Source: CAYFWF01 sp964346815
GTDB lineage: Bacteria > Acidobacteriota > Aminicenantia > Aminicenantales > Aminicenantaceae
Direction: 5' to 3'
Assembly: GCA_964346815.1 (NCBI GenBank)
Contig: CAYFWF010000007.1
Span: 82,666 to 146,665, forward strand
Length of the DNA: 64,000 nucleotides
Both the position numbers and the translations under genes were made by a program. The stretch's first letter is position 1, and every line of letters begins with the position of its first letter. Of this stretch, positions 44,526 to 54,459 are shown in pieces. The notes beneath the pieces were generated by a model. The model was not told where the DNA came from and ran no database searches. It saw nothing but the letters and a program-made list of their open reading frames with translations.

Positions 44526-45809
44526 ATGAAAGCAGCAAGAAAAATCATCGCTTTACTTATTATTATTTTCATAGGAATTCCTATACTTTTTGGAGTTATC
44601 TGGATTGTCGGTCTGACCAAAGCGACGGTATCTTCTGAATTTGTATCTGACCTGCCCCGGGAGATTATTGAAGAGATCCCGGATATAGCAGAGGAGGTTT
44701 TCCGAGAAGCTCAGGATAGAAGGGTGATCAGGGACGATAACACCAGAGCATGGTTTGAGGCGGCAGCCAAAGCGGGAGTGACCCCCAGGCAGCTCATGGA
44801 AGAGATAGGCCTGCTGGATTGGCTGGAAAATGAGCTGTCCGAATCGCTAGAGGAGGTTGGAGAAGTCATGAGAGGAGAGAGAAGACCGAGGCCGATAACT
44901 CTGGACCTACGGCCCTTGAAGGATATCCTTCTCCAAGGAGAAATCGACCAGTACCTTCTGAGAGTGCTGGACAACCTGCCTCCATGCGACGAGGAAGAGA
45001 GCAATGCTTGGCTTCGAATATCTCGACGAGGATTTGATCATCGTGAATTGCCTGCCTGTCGGCCTGACCTTGAGATTGCCAGAGAAGCACTCACAGAATG
45101 GCGCATCGATGCTGTAGATGATATGGACAATGAAATCGAAATCTTCGAAGATGTTCATTTCCTTCCCTTCGGAATATCCCGAACGATCCCACTACTATCT
45201 TATTCCTTATTCGTGATTCCAGCCATCTTTATCTTAATCGGAGCTTTGATAGCCGCTACTTCGCCTGCCAGTTTCTTCCGCTGGAGCGGCATTTCGATTT
45301 TTTTAGGTGCTCTCCCCGCACTCCTCCTGTCGTTTTTTGCCAAGCATGTCTCCCTGTGGGCATTGAGCTTTGCCCCTTATTCCTACCAAAATGACTGGTC
45401 TTCGGAGCTGAACGACCTGATCTTGGAAAAGACAAGCTGGATTCCTATGAGGATTATCGATCAGCTTTTCTCCCCCGTTATTTCTGTCGCCGCCATAGTC
45501 TGCGTCATCGGTATCGTGCTTTTTGTCATATCCCTGATGGTTCGAGGGCGAGCTCAAACAAGAACTGTGACAAAAGCTCAAGCCCCGCCGTCTGCACCGG
45601 TACAGAAAGAGGAACCACCCAAAGCAGAGGAATCAGAGAAAGAAGAATCAGTCGAGGCTGAATCCAAAAAAGCTGAAACTCAAGAGCCAGAGAAGGAAAA
45701 GCCAAAACCAGAGTCTTCAGATGTAGAACCAGAGACAGAACCTGAAGAGATTGAATCCGAAGAGCCCGAACCTGAATCGAGTGAGCCTAAGAAATCAGAA
45801 GAGAGATAA
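44526..45809 (+). CDS. Membrane protein with acidic C-terminal tail, unknown function
   Basis: A 427-residue protein with one membrane helix at the N-terminus (IIALLIIIFIGIPILFGVIW), a roughly 200-residue acidic region, three further helices at about 220-345 and a last 75-residue tail of Glu, Pro, Ser and Lys (EPETEPEEIESEEPEPESSE). The start at 44526 is set by GGAAGGAGGG upstream. The tail is low-complexity and probably disordered. I do not recognise the family. It stands alone between the TPR remnant and the sulfatase gene. Confidence 0.75.
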   Translation: MKAARKIIALLIIIFIGIPILFGVIWIVGLTKATVSSEFVSDLPREIIEEIPDIAEEVFREAQDRRVIRDDNTRAWFEAAAKAGVTPRQLMEEIGLLDWLENELSESLEEVGEVMRGERRPRPITLDLRPLKDILLQGEIDQYLLRVLDNLPPCDEEESNAWLRISRRGFDHRELPACRPDLEIAREALTEWRIDAVDDMDNEIEIFEDVHFLPFGISRTIPLLSYSLFVIPAIFILIGALIAATSPASFFRWSGISIFLGALPALLLSFFAKHVSLWALSFAPYSYQNDWSSELNDLILEKTSWIPMRIIDQLFSPVISVAAIVCVIGIVLFVISLMVRGRAQTRTVTKAQAPPSAPVQKEEPPKAEESEKEESVEAESKKAETQEPEKEKPKPESSDVEPETEPEEIESEEPEPESSEPKKSEER

Positions 45810-45959
45810 GGCCGAGCAATAATTGACTGAGCCTTACGGTTGTGATATCAATGGGGGAGTAGATCTTGGCGGAATCGGTGATGCGGATGACAAATATTTT
45901 TTTATAGAAATTCTTATCCGACTTATCCCCGGCATCCGGTAGGATTTGAGAAAAAGCTC

Positions 45960-47516
45960 ATGACACAGAACCGAAGGGAGTTTTTGCGAACTCTGGGATG
46001 GGCTGCTTCTGTATTGGCGCTGGACCAATTTCTGGGGTGCAGAAGCCGGGTTAAAAATTATCCCAATATCGTCTATATCATAGCCGATGATATGGGATAC
46101 GGAGATGTGTCTTGCCTCAATCCGGAAAGCAAAATCATAACACCTCACATAGATCAGCTGGCATCGGAGGGCATGCTTTTCACAGACGCTCATGCTGGTT
46201 CTGCAGTTTGCACCCCCACCAGATATGGGATTCTCACCGGCCGCTATTGCTGGAGATCACGACTACAAGAAGGCGTCCTGTGGGGATATTCTCCTCATTT
46301 GATTGAGATTGAGCGTTTGACCGTCGCATCTCTATTGAAGCAGAAAGGTTATGCCACGGCTTGCGTGGGAAAATGGCATTTGGGTTTGGATTGGGTGACT
46401 CATGATGGATACAGATTCACAGACAGCAGCGATGAGACAGGTGAACATGTTGATTACAACCAACCGATTTCAAATGGCCCCCTCGATCTTGGGTTCGATT
46501 ATTTCTTTGGCATTCCTGCGTCCTTGGATATGGTTCCTTATGTCTATGTTGCGAACGACCGAGTGCTTGAAGCCCCCACTGAATTCATCGTGGGAGAGAT
46601 GGGTCTAAGGTTCTACAGAAGCGGTCCTATTGCTCCAGGATTGGAGCTTGAAAAGGTGATGCCAACTTTCACGCAGAAAGCAGTGGATTTCATAGAGAAT
46701 CATGCGAAGTCCGTACCTATGGATCCCTTTTTTCTCTACTTTCCTCTGAGCGCGCCCCATACACCCATCCTGCCCACCAAAGAATGTCAGGGAGAATCCG
46801 GCATCGGGCCCTACGGTGACTTTGTCGTCCAATGCGATTGGACCGTCGGAGAGATCATGAAGGCTCTGGATCGAAACGGACTCGTGGAGAATACGCTCTT
46901 CATCGTCACCAGCGATAACGGATGTTCTCCGGCAGCAGATCTTAACGATTTGGAACGGAAAGGCCATCATCCGAGCTACCATTTTCGGGGATACAAGGCA
47001 GATATCTTTGAGGGTGGACATCGAATCCCACATATCGTCCGCTGGCCAGGCAAGGTGAAGGAAGGCAGCTCCTGTGATGACACCATTTGTTTGACCGATC
47101 TTCTGGCTACTGTGGCGGATATTCTAGGTTGCGATCTTCCTGCGAACGCCGGAGAAGACAGTGTGAGCATCCTGCCGGATTTGCTAGGTAGGGCATCCGG
47201 TCCAGTGCGAGAAGCCACGGTGCATCATTCTTTAAACGGCTCCTTCTCCATCCGCCAGGAGAAATGGAAGCTTGAACTGTGTCCAGGTTCTGGAGGCTGG
47301 AGCTATCCACAGCCAGGCGAGGCGAGAGTACTTGGCCTGCCTGGTGTCCAGCTTTACGACTTGACTCGAGATGTCGGGGAGCGCGAGAACCTCCAGAGCA
47401 AACATCCCGAAGTTATAGAGCATCTGCTGCGACTTTTGGAAAAATATGTGGCTGACGGACGAAGCACACCAGGCCGACCGCAAGCCAATGATGTGCCAGT
47501 CAACATCTGGAAATAG
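45960..47516 (+). CDS. Tat-exported sulfatase (arylsulfatase type)
   Basis: A 518-residue type I sulfatase that hydrolyses sulfate esters. The N-terminus NRREFLRTLGWAAS is a twin-arginine signal, and QFLGC after it is a lipobox. The metal site starts NIVYIIADDMGYGD. The sulfatase signature SAVCTPTRYGILTGRY has Cys84 in the CxPxR form, so it needs oxidation to formylglycine by a maturase; none is encoded in this window. Further metal and substrate residues lie in GKWHLG and TSDNGCSPAADLND. Carbohydrate sulfate is a likely substrate given the glycan-degrading neighbourhood. Confidence 0.9.
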   Translation: MTQNRREFLRTLGWAASVLALDQFLGCRSRVKNYPNIVYIIADDMGYGDVSCLNPESKIITPHIDQLASEGMLFTDAHAGSAVCTPTRYGILTGRYCWRSRLQEGVLWGYSPHLIEIERLTVASLLKQKGYATACVGKWHLGLDWVTHDGYRFTDSSDETGEHVDYNQPISNGPLDLGFDYFFGIPASLDMVPYVYVANDRVLEAPTEFIVGEMGLRFYRSGPIAPGLELEKVMPTFTQKAVDFIENHAKSVPMDPFFLYFPLSAPHTPILPTKECQGESGIGPYGDFVVQCDWTVGEIMKALDRNGLVENTLFIVTSDNGCSPAADLNDLERKGHHPSYHFRGYKADIFEGGHRIPHIVRWPGKVKEGSSCDDTICLTDLLATVADILGCDLPANAGEDSVSILPDLLGRASGPVREATVHHSLNGSFSIRQEKWKLELCPGSGGWSYPQPGEARVLGLPGVQLYDLTRDVGERENLQSKHPEVIEHLLRLLEKYVADGRSTPGRPQANDVPVNIWK

Positions 47517-47593
47517 AGAGGATGTCGATGACAAAATCAATCCCTGTTTCCATTTGCCTTTTCAAGAGGAATGAGATATGTTTTTTTAGGGAG

Positions 47594-47630
47594 ATAATTA
47601 AGTGATTGCGCATACTGTCCCCCAATAATT
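47594..47630 (-). repeat. ATACGCAATCAC repeat, copy D
   Basis: On the minus strand GGGGGACAGTATGCGCAA is followed by TCACTTAATTAT, matching the other copies with ATGCGC in place of ATACGC. It lies between the sulfatase and the small secreted protein gene and is oriented against both. Confidence 0.6.
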
Positions 47631-47667
47631 TTATAGATAATATTCATAAGAGCAAAGGAGGTGTCTA

Positions 47668-48054
47668 TTGAAAAACTCACTAATGCGTGTTTTTACAGGG
47701 ACGGTTTTAGCAGTCTTTCTGTTGAGCTTCGGTGTGAATGCACAGGATCTCGAGAAAAAGTATGCCCCGATCTTGGGAGATTATGAGTTCGATCTGACGG
47801 ATTTCGGAATGGGAATTGTGACAGTTAATGTTTATATCGAGGACGGTGCCCTCTGGGCGTATCCTGACAACTCTGACGAGCCTGGCGAGATGGTGCCCGT
47901 CGAAGGAGAGGAATTTGCCTTCACCATCGATGCGGGGGATCAGGGCGTGTACGAAATGACATTTAAGAAGGATGAGAACGGGGAATACACCAAGTGCCAT
48001 GTCATAAACGAAGCCATGGACATGGATGTTACAGGAGAAAAAATTAAGGAGTAA
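47668..48054 (+). CDS. Small secreted protein, unknown function
   Basis: A 128-residue exported protein. The TTG at 47668 is chosen as start because AAAGGAGGTG lies six bases upstream, an almost perfect ribosome site. The signal peptide ends near NAQDLEKK. The mature part alternates short beta-type segments (GMGIVTVNVYIEDGALWAYP) and has one Cys. It resembles the small beta domains found at the C-terminus of some beta-lactamase-family hydrolases (DUF3471-like). Its stop is 2 bp from the stop of the convergent Tricorn gene. Confidence 0.75.
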   Translation: MKNSLMRVFTGTVLAVFLLSFGVNAQDLEKKYAPILGDYEFDLTDFGMGIVTVNVYIEDGALWAYPDNSDEPGEMVPVEGEEFAFTIDAGDQGVYEMTFKKDENGEYTKCHVINEAMDMDVTGEKIKE

Positions 48055-48056
48055 AC

Positions 48057-51000
48057 CTACTTCTTTTCTGCTTTTGCAGTGCGGTTCTGATAGGCTGGCC
48101 TCACTGGTTCCTTCGGCGGATCAGTTCGGAGAAGATTCAGAACCTCCTCTATGGCTCGTTCAAGCTGGGGGTCTATCCCTTTAGCGAGTTGACCCGGATC
48201 GTCGACCACTTTGATATCCGGCTCCACACCGTGACCTTCGGCAAACCACACACCGTCAGTCCCGTAGATTCGACCTTCTGGAACCGTGTAGTACCCGCCA
48301 TCCACAGTCATATGGCCTATGGCCGGGCCGATAAGGGCTCCCACTGTCCGCAGCCCGATGATGGGGCCTACTTCTTGGCCCTTAAAGGTGTAGGGCAAAG
48401 CATCGCCTCCTGATCCGCTCCAACCGTTGATCAGCATGACTTTGGGTCCAGGATTCGCCCGGGCAGGCTGCTGCGTGTCTTTCCCATACCGCCAGGCGAG
48501 ATAGTGGACTCTGGGCCGGCTCAGAAGCTCGACGAACCGGTCAGCGAGCTGCCCGCCGCTGTTGAACCGTTCGTCGATGATGAATCCATCCTTGTCGATC
48601 TGGGCGTAATACTGCCGGATCAGTTCGGTCTGTCCGTTTGTACCGGTGTCGGGCATATAGATGTAACCGATCCGTCCATTGGAAGCTTCTGCCACCCTGC
48701 TTCTGGAGGCTTCGATCCATTCCAGGTTGCGCAACCGGACTTCGCTCCTTAGGGTCTCGACAAGAACTTCCCGTGCGCCCTCCTTGGTCGGTTTATCGTT
48801 TATGGTCAGGGCTACAGTTTTTCCAGCCAGACCTTGAAATGCAGCCCACGGATCCTTCGCTGTATCCAGCGGGATGCCGTTGACTGCCAAGATATAGTCT
48901 CCTTCCTTGACTTCCACTCCCGGGAGCTTGAACGGAGAGCGAACCTCGCTGTCCCAAACCGCTCCATCCACAGCACGGGCAATGCGGTAAGCCCCCTCCT
49001 CCAGAGCCCAGTCGATACCGAGCATGCCTACAGACTGGCGCTTTCCAGATTCGAGGTCACCTCCGCCGACATAGGTGTGAGAGGCGTTGAGTTCGCCGAT
49101 GACTTCGCCGAAGATAAAGTTTGCATCCCATCGGGTGACAGCATCCTTAAGAAGGGCTCCATATTTGCGTTTCACCTCTTCCCAATCCACTCCGTGCAGG
49201 TTCGGATCGTAGAAGAAATCGCGGTATTTCCGCCAAATATCCATAAAGATTTGCGTCCATTCGGCTCGTGGATCGACCATTGTTTCCAATTCGTTCGTTC
49301 TCAGGCTCTTGGTGAGTTTTTGCTTGGGTTTGATGTCGACGATATAAAAGGATCGGCGCTGGGCGGCCAGCATCTTCTTGCCGTCGGCTGAGATTTCATA
49401 TCCGCTGGCATCATCCAAGATGGTTTCTTCTTCGCGTTTCTCCAGATTATAGGCCACAACAGGGCTCTGTCTATCACCAGAGCCGGTTCGGGGCCGCCGA
49501 TGGTAGATGATCCGTCCTTTAATGGCCCTCAAGGTGGTGTAGTTTCCTGCGGCTGTAGGCAGGACTACCAGCCTGTTCTCGAAACCGTCGATGTCGATCT
49601 TGAGCTCCTCAGGTTTTTTTTCTTTAGCTTCTTCCGAGGGATCTTCTTTTTCCCCTTCAATTTTCTCTGCTTCCTTTTTGGCCTTTTCTTCTGGGGATTT
49701 TTTCTCTTCCGTTTTTTCCTGTTCGGCTTTTTCTTCTTTAACAGGTTCTGCATCGTTCCGTGGAGCCAAGGGCGAAGGGATATCTTTACGCAGGGAAACA
49801 GCGGCGATTTGCGTTGTGTTCGGGTAGATCCAGGTTCCGTCCAGGTCGCTGTAGACCGGCCTGAGCGACCGATTGGTAAAGAAATACAGATATTTTCCTT
49901 CCGGGTCGAAAACAGGAGCGTAATCACTGTAATACCCGGATGTGACCCGGTGACGCTTCTGGGCCTTCACGTCATACAACATGATGACATTTTGAAAGTT
50001 TTCAAGTACCTGGGTGTAGGCGATCCAGTTACCATCGGCAGACCAGCTCAGCTCCACTCCGCTCAAGCTGGGGTGGCTGTGCCAATCGATATTATCGACT
50101 ACGGTCATCTGGCTGGTCTCCATGTCAAAGATCTGTAAGTCATGAGCATGATCGATATAGGCGACCTTCTTGCTGTCCGGGGACCAGAAAATATGGTAAC
50201 GGAAACCTTTCCCCAGCTTGGTCAGCATTTTTTCCTCGCCCGTGCCATCAGCCGGGCAGATCATGAGTTCAAACTCTCCAGAACTGTCACTCCAGTAGGC
50301 AATGTGTTTTCCGTCAGGCGACCAGGAGGGATACCTTTCTGCAGAACCGGAACTCTGAGTGAGGTTACGGATGTATCCATGTTCTGCCGGAACGGTGAAA
50401 AGATCGCCCCTCGCCTCGAACACAGCTCTTTTTCCCGATGGAGAGATGTTTCCGTTCTGTATGAGATTTCCTACGCTGACCAAACGGGGCTTGAGCGTCG
50501 CCAGATCGGTGACCACATCGATTTCCACTTTGCCGTATTTCTCGGTCTCGAGATTCAAGAGATAGAGGCTGCCGCCGGCTTCGAAAACCATGTCTTCGGG
50601 GCCGATGGCAGGGACGGTGACGTCGTAATCCGTGAACCTGGTAACCTGAGTGAATTCTTCAGTCTTCAAGTCGTGTTTCCAGACGTTCTGACGCTGGTTC
50701 GTCCCGCGGTCGGAGAGGAAGTAGAGCGCATCACCGTGCCACATCGGGTAGTCCTCGTTTGCATCGCTCTGCGTCAGGTTGCGGGCAGATTTTGTCTGCA
50801 GTTCGAAAAGCCAGATATCCGGAGCCATGCCGCCCCTGTAGCGCTTCCAGGTTCTGCGGAAAGCTTCGGTTTTGGTGGTGAAAGCCAAAAATTTCTCATC
50901 GGGAGAGAGTGCGGCTGATTCACCATAAGCGACCGGCATCTTATCCGGCAGCCCTCCAGAAGGGGACACACTGTAGAATTGGCTGAACCGCTGACGCCCG

Positions 51001-51392
51001 CTTTCTCTCGTCGATGCAAAGAGAAGGCCTTTTCCGCTCGGGCGCCAGTCGATCAAACGATCGGACAGAGGATGGTAAGTGACTCTCACCGGAGTCCCTC
51101 CCAGCGCGGGTATGACATAGATGTCAGTATTACCGTCATAGTTGCCGCTGAAAGCGATATGTGATCCATCCGGAGAAAATCTGGGGAAAGATTCCTCCCC
51201 CATAGGTGAGCTCAGATGGTGGGCCACTCCGCCTTCTTTGGGTACGACCCAGATATCACCGGCATAAACAAAGGTGATATGGGTAGCTGAGACATCGGGC
51301 TGGCGGAACATTCTGGCATCCACCTGGGCCCGGGCTGAAAGAGCGATAAACGCGGTTAAAAGCAGGGCAAGAAGAGTGCGTTTGAAAATCAT
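48057..51392 (-). CDS. Secreted Tricorn-like serine protease (S41)
   Basis: An 1111-residue Tricorn homologue that degrades peptides. After a signal peptide (MIFKRTLLALLLTAFIALSARAQ), two beta-propellers of WD/PD40-type repeats (FSPDGSHIAFSGNYDGNTDIY) run to about 600. Next come the C1 mixed domain, a PDZ domain near 800-880 (VEVKEGDYILAVNG) and the C2 protease with WSGSGGDALPY, Ser994. Between propellers at about 540-600 is a Lys/Glu-rich stretch. Archaeal Tricorn is cytosolic, so export to the periplasm is a known bacterial variant. The gene faces the small secreted protein. Confidence 0.9.
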   Translation of the reverse strand: MIFKRTLLALLLTAFIALSARAQVDARMFRQPDVSATHITFVYAGDIWVVPKEGGVAHHLSSPMGEESFPRFSPDGSHIAFSGNYDGNTDIYVIPALGGTPVRVTYHPLSDRLIDWRPSGKGLLFASTRESGRQRFSQFYSVSPSGGLPDKMPVAYGESAALSPDEKFLAFTTKTEAFRRTWKRYRGGMAPDIWLFELQTKSARNLTQSDANEDYPMWHGDALYFLSDRGTNQRQNVWKHDLKTEEFTQVTRFTDYDVTVPAIGPEDMVFEAGGSLYLLNLETEKYGKVEIDVVTDLATLKPRLVSVGNLIQNGNISPSGKRAVFEARGDLFTVPAEHGYIRNLTQSSGSAERYPSWSPDGKHIAYWSDSSGEFELMICPADGTGEEKMLTKLGKGFRYHIFWSPDSKKVAYIDHAHDLQIFDMETSQMTVVDNIDWHSHPSLSGVELSWSADGNWIAYTQVLENFQNVIMLYDVKAQKRHRVTSGYYSDYAPVFDPEGKYLYFFTNRSLRPVYSDLDGTWIYPNTTQIAAVSLRKDIPSPLAPRNDAEPVKEEKAEQEKTEEKKSPEEKAKKEAEKIEGEKEDPSEEAKEKKPEELKIDIDGFENRLVVLPTAAGNYTTLRAIKGRIIYHRRPRTGSGDRQSPVVAYNLEKREEETILDDASGYEISADGKKMLAAQRRSFYIVDIKPKQKLTKSLRTNELETMVDPRAEWTQIFMDIWRKYRDFFYDPNLHGVDWEEVKRKYGALLKDAVTRWDANFIFGEVIGELNASHTYVGGGDLESGKRQSVGMLGIDWALEEGAYRIARAVDGAVWDSEVRSPFKLPGVEVKEGDYILAVNGIPLDTAKDPWAAFQGLAGKTVALTINDKPTKEGAREVLVETLRSEVRLRNLEWIEASRSRVAEASNGRIGYIYMPDTGTNGQTELIRQYYAQIDKDGFIIDERFNSGGQLADRFVELLSRPRVHYLAWRYGKDTQQPARANPGPKVMLINGWSGSGGDALPYTFKGQEVGPIIGLRTVGALIGPAIGHMTVDGGYYTVPEGRIYGTDGVWFAEGHGVEPDIKVVDDPGQLAKGIDPQLERAIEEVLNLLRTDPPKEPVRPAYQNRTAKAEKK

Positions 51393-51464
51393 GACTGACT
51401 CCTTTCGGAAAAAGATTTCATGAGATATTTATATAAGGGCAAAGGATGATACGCCTCTTTTCAT

Positions 51465-52730
51465 CTATTCTAATTTGAATGTCTGGGAAGAGGAATAAAT
51501 GAGGATGACCTTCCTTTCATCTTCAGGATCTGGTTTTTCTCCCAGGTAGAATTTAACGGACAGACTCTGGTCGTCGGTATCATACTGGGCATACCAAAGA
51601 GTGCGTCCAGGTGCATATTCTTTGTTGCCGGGAATATAGGGGGGGACAGCGACCCGGGCATTGATCGCAGCGATCTCTTCGAGCGAGAATTTTTTTTCTG
51701 CACCTACGGTTTCCTGTAAAGTCTTGAACCTGGAAAAGCTAGCGCCAAGGTTTTCTTTCGGGAGATCTTCTAATGATTTATGGTGAAAGACTAGATGATT
51801 GGTGATGCATTGGGGCCCATCCCCGTCAATGATATAGCTTCTGTTGCGGTTGGGCGAGAACTCGAAGATAAACGATCTTCCGCTCTGGTCGCCGACGATG
51901 TAATGACAGGGGATAAAGGAGTAGTAGTGTTTCGAGGAGAGGAGAGCTTCCTTGGCTTCTTCCACATTCCGGCAGGTGTCCAAAAGATACCGCATGGACA
52001 TCAGCTCGTGAAGCCCGACTTCGTCACCAGGTTCCCGGCCGACTTTCCGAAGAGATTCCTCTTCAGCCAGGATGGATACGACCAAACCTGCGGAATTTAT
52101 TCCATCCAAAACTCCTCCAAGATAATCGAAGGCACACAGAGACAGGGAGGAGTATCCACGGTCAGGGTGAATCTCGAAAAGAATGGGCCGGGCCATCATG
52201 GGCAACTCTCCGTCTGGAGGATATTTCCCTTGAATATTGCCAGTGGTGAAGTCATAGTTGCGGCTGAGGATGTTGTGACCGTTCGATGTGTATTCCCCGG
52301 GATAGAACACAACGGAACAGCCTGGAGGTACTCGATAGGATTGAAAGAGCCCGGTTAGGTCGTAAGAGTCATCCTCGATATCCAATCCATAGACAGAAGC
52401 GATCCCCTTCATCCGATCGTAAAGGATCGGGAAGTTCCTTTCCATATATTTCCGCTTCGCTCTGTTCAAGATCTTACTTTCCGAAGGGCTTATCTCTGTT
52501 CCATCCTTTTTTGCAATCTCGCCGATTTTCTGACCGATGGAAAAGTTCGATCCTTTGAGAATCACGTGCCGTACTTTTACGAACTGGTCAAGACCTCCTG
52601 CAATGACCGACTCTTTATATTCCAGTTCTGCAGTATTTGGTTGTTGGGAACCGCAGGCTGAAAGAAAAAAGGCCAGTGCTGTCCCTATCAAAACCGAAAG
52701 ATGATATCTTCTTATGGTGCTGGAAAACAT
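51465..52730 (-). CDS. C45/Ntn-type autoproteolytic hydrolase, lipoprotein
   Basis: A 421-residue predicted lipoprotein (FFLSACGSQ lipobox). The domain resembles the C45 acyltransferase/linear amide C-N hydrolase group, Ntn hydrolases that cleave themselves before the catalytic Cys. The candidate nucleophile is Cys138 in PPGCSVVFYPG, after Gly137, followed by GHNILSRNYDF. Later parts include the long insert SMRYLLDTCRNVEEAKEALLS and HYIVGDQSGRSFIFEFS typical of the group. It would hydrolyse amide or acyl bonds outside the cytoplasm. GGGAGAG precedes the ATG. Confidence 0.72.
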   Translation of the reverse strand: MFSSTIRRYHLSVLIGTALAFFLSACGSQQPNTAELEYKESVIAGGLDQFVKVRHVILKGSNFSIGQKIGEIAKKDGTEISPSESKILNRAKRKYMERNFPILYDRMKGIASVYGLDIEDDSYDLTGLFQSYRVPPGCSVVFYPGEYTSNGHNILSRNYDFTTGNIQGKYPPDGELPMMARPILFEIHPDRGYSSLSLCAFDYLGGVLDGINSAGLVVSILAEEESLRKVGREPGDEVGLHELMSMRYLLDTCRNVEEAKEALLSSKHYYSFIPCHYIVGDQSGRSFIFEFSPNRNRSYIIDGDGPQCITNHLVFHHKSLEDLPKENLGASFSRFKTLQETVGAEKKFSLEEIAAINARVAVPPYIPGNKEYAPGRTLWYAQYDTDDQSLSVKFYLGEKPDPEDERKVILIYSSSQTFKLE

Positions 52731-53145
52731 TGTCTCTCCCTCACTTTTTTTATGATAAATGCAGCGGATTCTTTGTTGTTGCAGGAATTTACCATATATA
52801 TCACATATTTATACGGGATAGTAGATTAAAAAGTTCCGAATTCGGGAAATGTCTAGCCCAGTCAAAATGAGATTCTTATATATTATGGAGAAATGGATCC
52901 GGATATAAACTCCTGCCAGAAAGCTTTGGGGGCAGTCCCTAGAGATACCGCTCCAGATAGAGACTTGTTAGAGAGGGTCTCGATGAATTGCGTTACATTA
53001 TCAGGGCAAGCAGCCAACAAGAACCATATTTCTTCCCCTAGATTGCAGAGCTTTGGCTGCGATGAGCTCTTCATTCTGACTCTTCTTAAGACAGAAGAGC
53101 CGCTGGGATTATATTGCTGGGTTTATGTTAGTTCGACTCTCCTCT
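52731..53145. other. Intergenic gap, no supported gene
   Basis: A/T-rich gap between two minus-strand genes. I see no repeat, RNA gene or terminator. A 63-codon minus-strand frame at 52883-53074 (see rejected list) is the only coding possibility. Confidence 0.4.
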
Positions 53146-54327
53146 CTACTTATACATGCCGAGAATGGGGATTCGAAGCAGCGCCGCAACACCTGCGTGG
53201 TCCGAAGGCCACAGCCAGGGATAAAGCTCGTTCCCCATGTAGTCTGTATATTCAAAGTAGAAACGGTCTTCCATCTCATCTCCAACAACGTAAGCGAATA
53301 CAGGACCAATGTTGTGCATCCCCATGGTTCCGACATCGCTCCTGACCATAATGAGATCGATTCGCTTATCAAGATCGACGGCTGTATTTCTCAGGTCTGA
53401 ATCATGGCCGGCCGTGTAGCCAGGGATTCTGGGCCTTGCATTATTCCTGGCCCAGGCGTCCACGTATCCCTGACTGACCAGATACATATAAGTATCTCCC
53501 AAGGGAGCGGGAGTGTTGAGATCCCCTACCAGAATCACGGGCGGCTGAATTCCTGCCAGATAACTCGTGAGCACACCTGCCTGTGCGAGCTGGATGAGGA
53601 TACTGAAGGGTTCCAGATGAGTATTGACAAAGGTATAGGTTTTGTGTCCCACCTGAGCATTTACTGCGACATATCCTCTTTTGACCTCAATATCGCCATA
53701 GGTGGTACCAGTTGGAACAACCAGGAAATAGGGAGCAGGATAATTTTCCTCCACTTCACCCCACGTCGTAACATCCCCTCGGGCCAGAATCATATCATAG
53801 TCGGTCAAACGAACATCAGCGGCAATTGTCGGACTTGAAAGATCGTCGAGCATTGGCAGTTCCACGTCAGCGTTCTCCACTTTGGCCGCAACATAATAAT
53901 TGAGACCCATACCAGTTAGAGTCGAAAGTAGGATTTGCTCAAAATCGAAGAGCTCAGTATTGGCGTTACGCGGAATTCCATCCATAGAGCCTATACGGAG
54001 GAGAGACACCTCCTGAAGACCGATGAGATGGGGCCGAGCCCGCTTGATCTCATCAGCGAGTGCCTGGGCACGTACCTCAAAATTGGTGGAAAAGACTTCC
54101 AAATAGGTTTCGTAGACTCGGATGGGTACCAAGAACGGGTTTGTCTCTTCTAAAATACGGTCCACATTGCCGCCGACGTAGATGTTTCTGGTCATCACGA
54201 CGATGGAGTTCGGATCCTTGCTGAGCTGACGAAGCTTCCTGAGTTCGTCTTTGGGTGGCTTTTCTGCCCAAGTGGTGAGGACAAAAGCAAGGCAGACCAA
54301 AAGAACAATAAAGGTACGTTTAGTCAT
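53146..54327 (-). CDS. Secreted endonuclease/exonuclease/phosphatase-family protein
   Basis: A 393-residue exported member of the EEP (DNase I/sphingomyelinase) fold. After the signal (MTKRTFIVLLVCLAFVLTTWA) come MTRNIYVGG (first Asn), HLIGLQEVS (metal Glu), the catalytic THLEPF, VGDLNTPA (metal Asp/Asn) and PSDHAGVAALL (catalytic Asp-His pair). AAGGAGGCG supports the start at 54327. It may cut extracellular nucleic acid or phosphodiester lipids; the sequence cannot separate these. Confidence 0.85.
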   Translation of the reverse strand: MTKRTFIVLLVCLAFVLTTWAEKPPKDELRKLRQLSKDPNSIVVMTRNIYVGGNVDRILEETNPFLVPIRVYETYLEVFSTNFEVRAQALADEIKRARPHLIGLQEVSLLRIGSMDGIPRNANTELFDFEQILLSTLTGMGLNYYVAAKVENADVELPMLDDLSSPTIAADVRLTDYDMILARGDVTTWGEVEENYPAPYFLVVPTGTTYGDIEVKRGYVAVNAQVGHKTYTFVNTHLEPFSILIQLAQAGVLTSYLAGIQPPVILVGDLNTPAPLGDTYMYLVSQGYVDAWARNNARPRIPGYTAGHDSDLRNTAVDLDKRIDLIMVRSDVGTMGMHNIGPVFAYVVGDEMEDRFYFEYTDYMGNELYPWLWPSDHAGVAALLRIPILGMYK

Positions 54328-54459
54328 TTCACGCCTCCTTAGCAATGAATTGCTGACAGAAAGAATATTACACCTATTGCATATTTTGTCAATAGGAATT
54401 TTTTAGAAGAAAGATTTATCCTTTTGGAGGAGAAAAGACCTGCCTCTATCCAGAGGGAT

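Noticed and set aside
52883..53074. Minus-strand frame of 63 codons in the gap after the C45-like gene
   Set aside because: The composition is plausible and AAGAAGAG lies before the ATG, but there is no recognisable family, and the frame could be chance.
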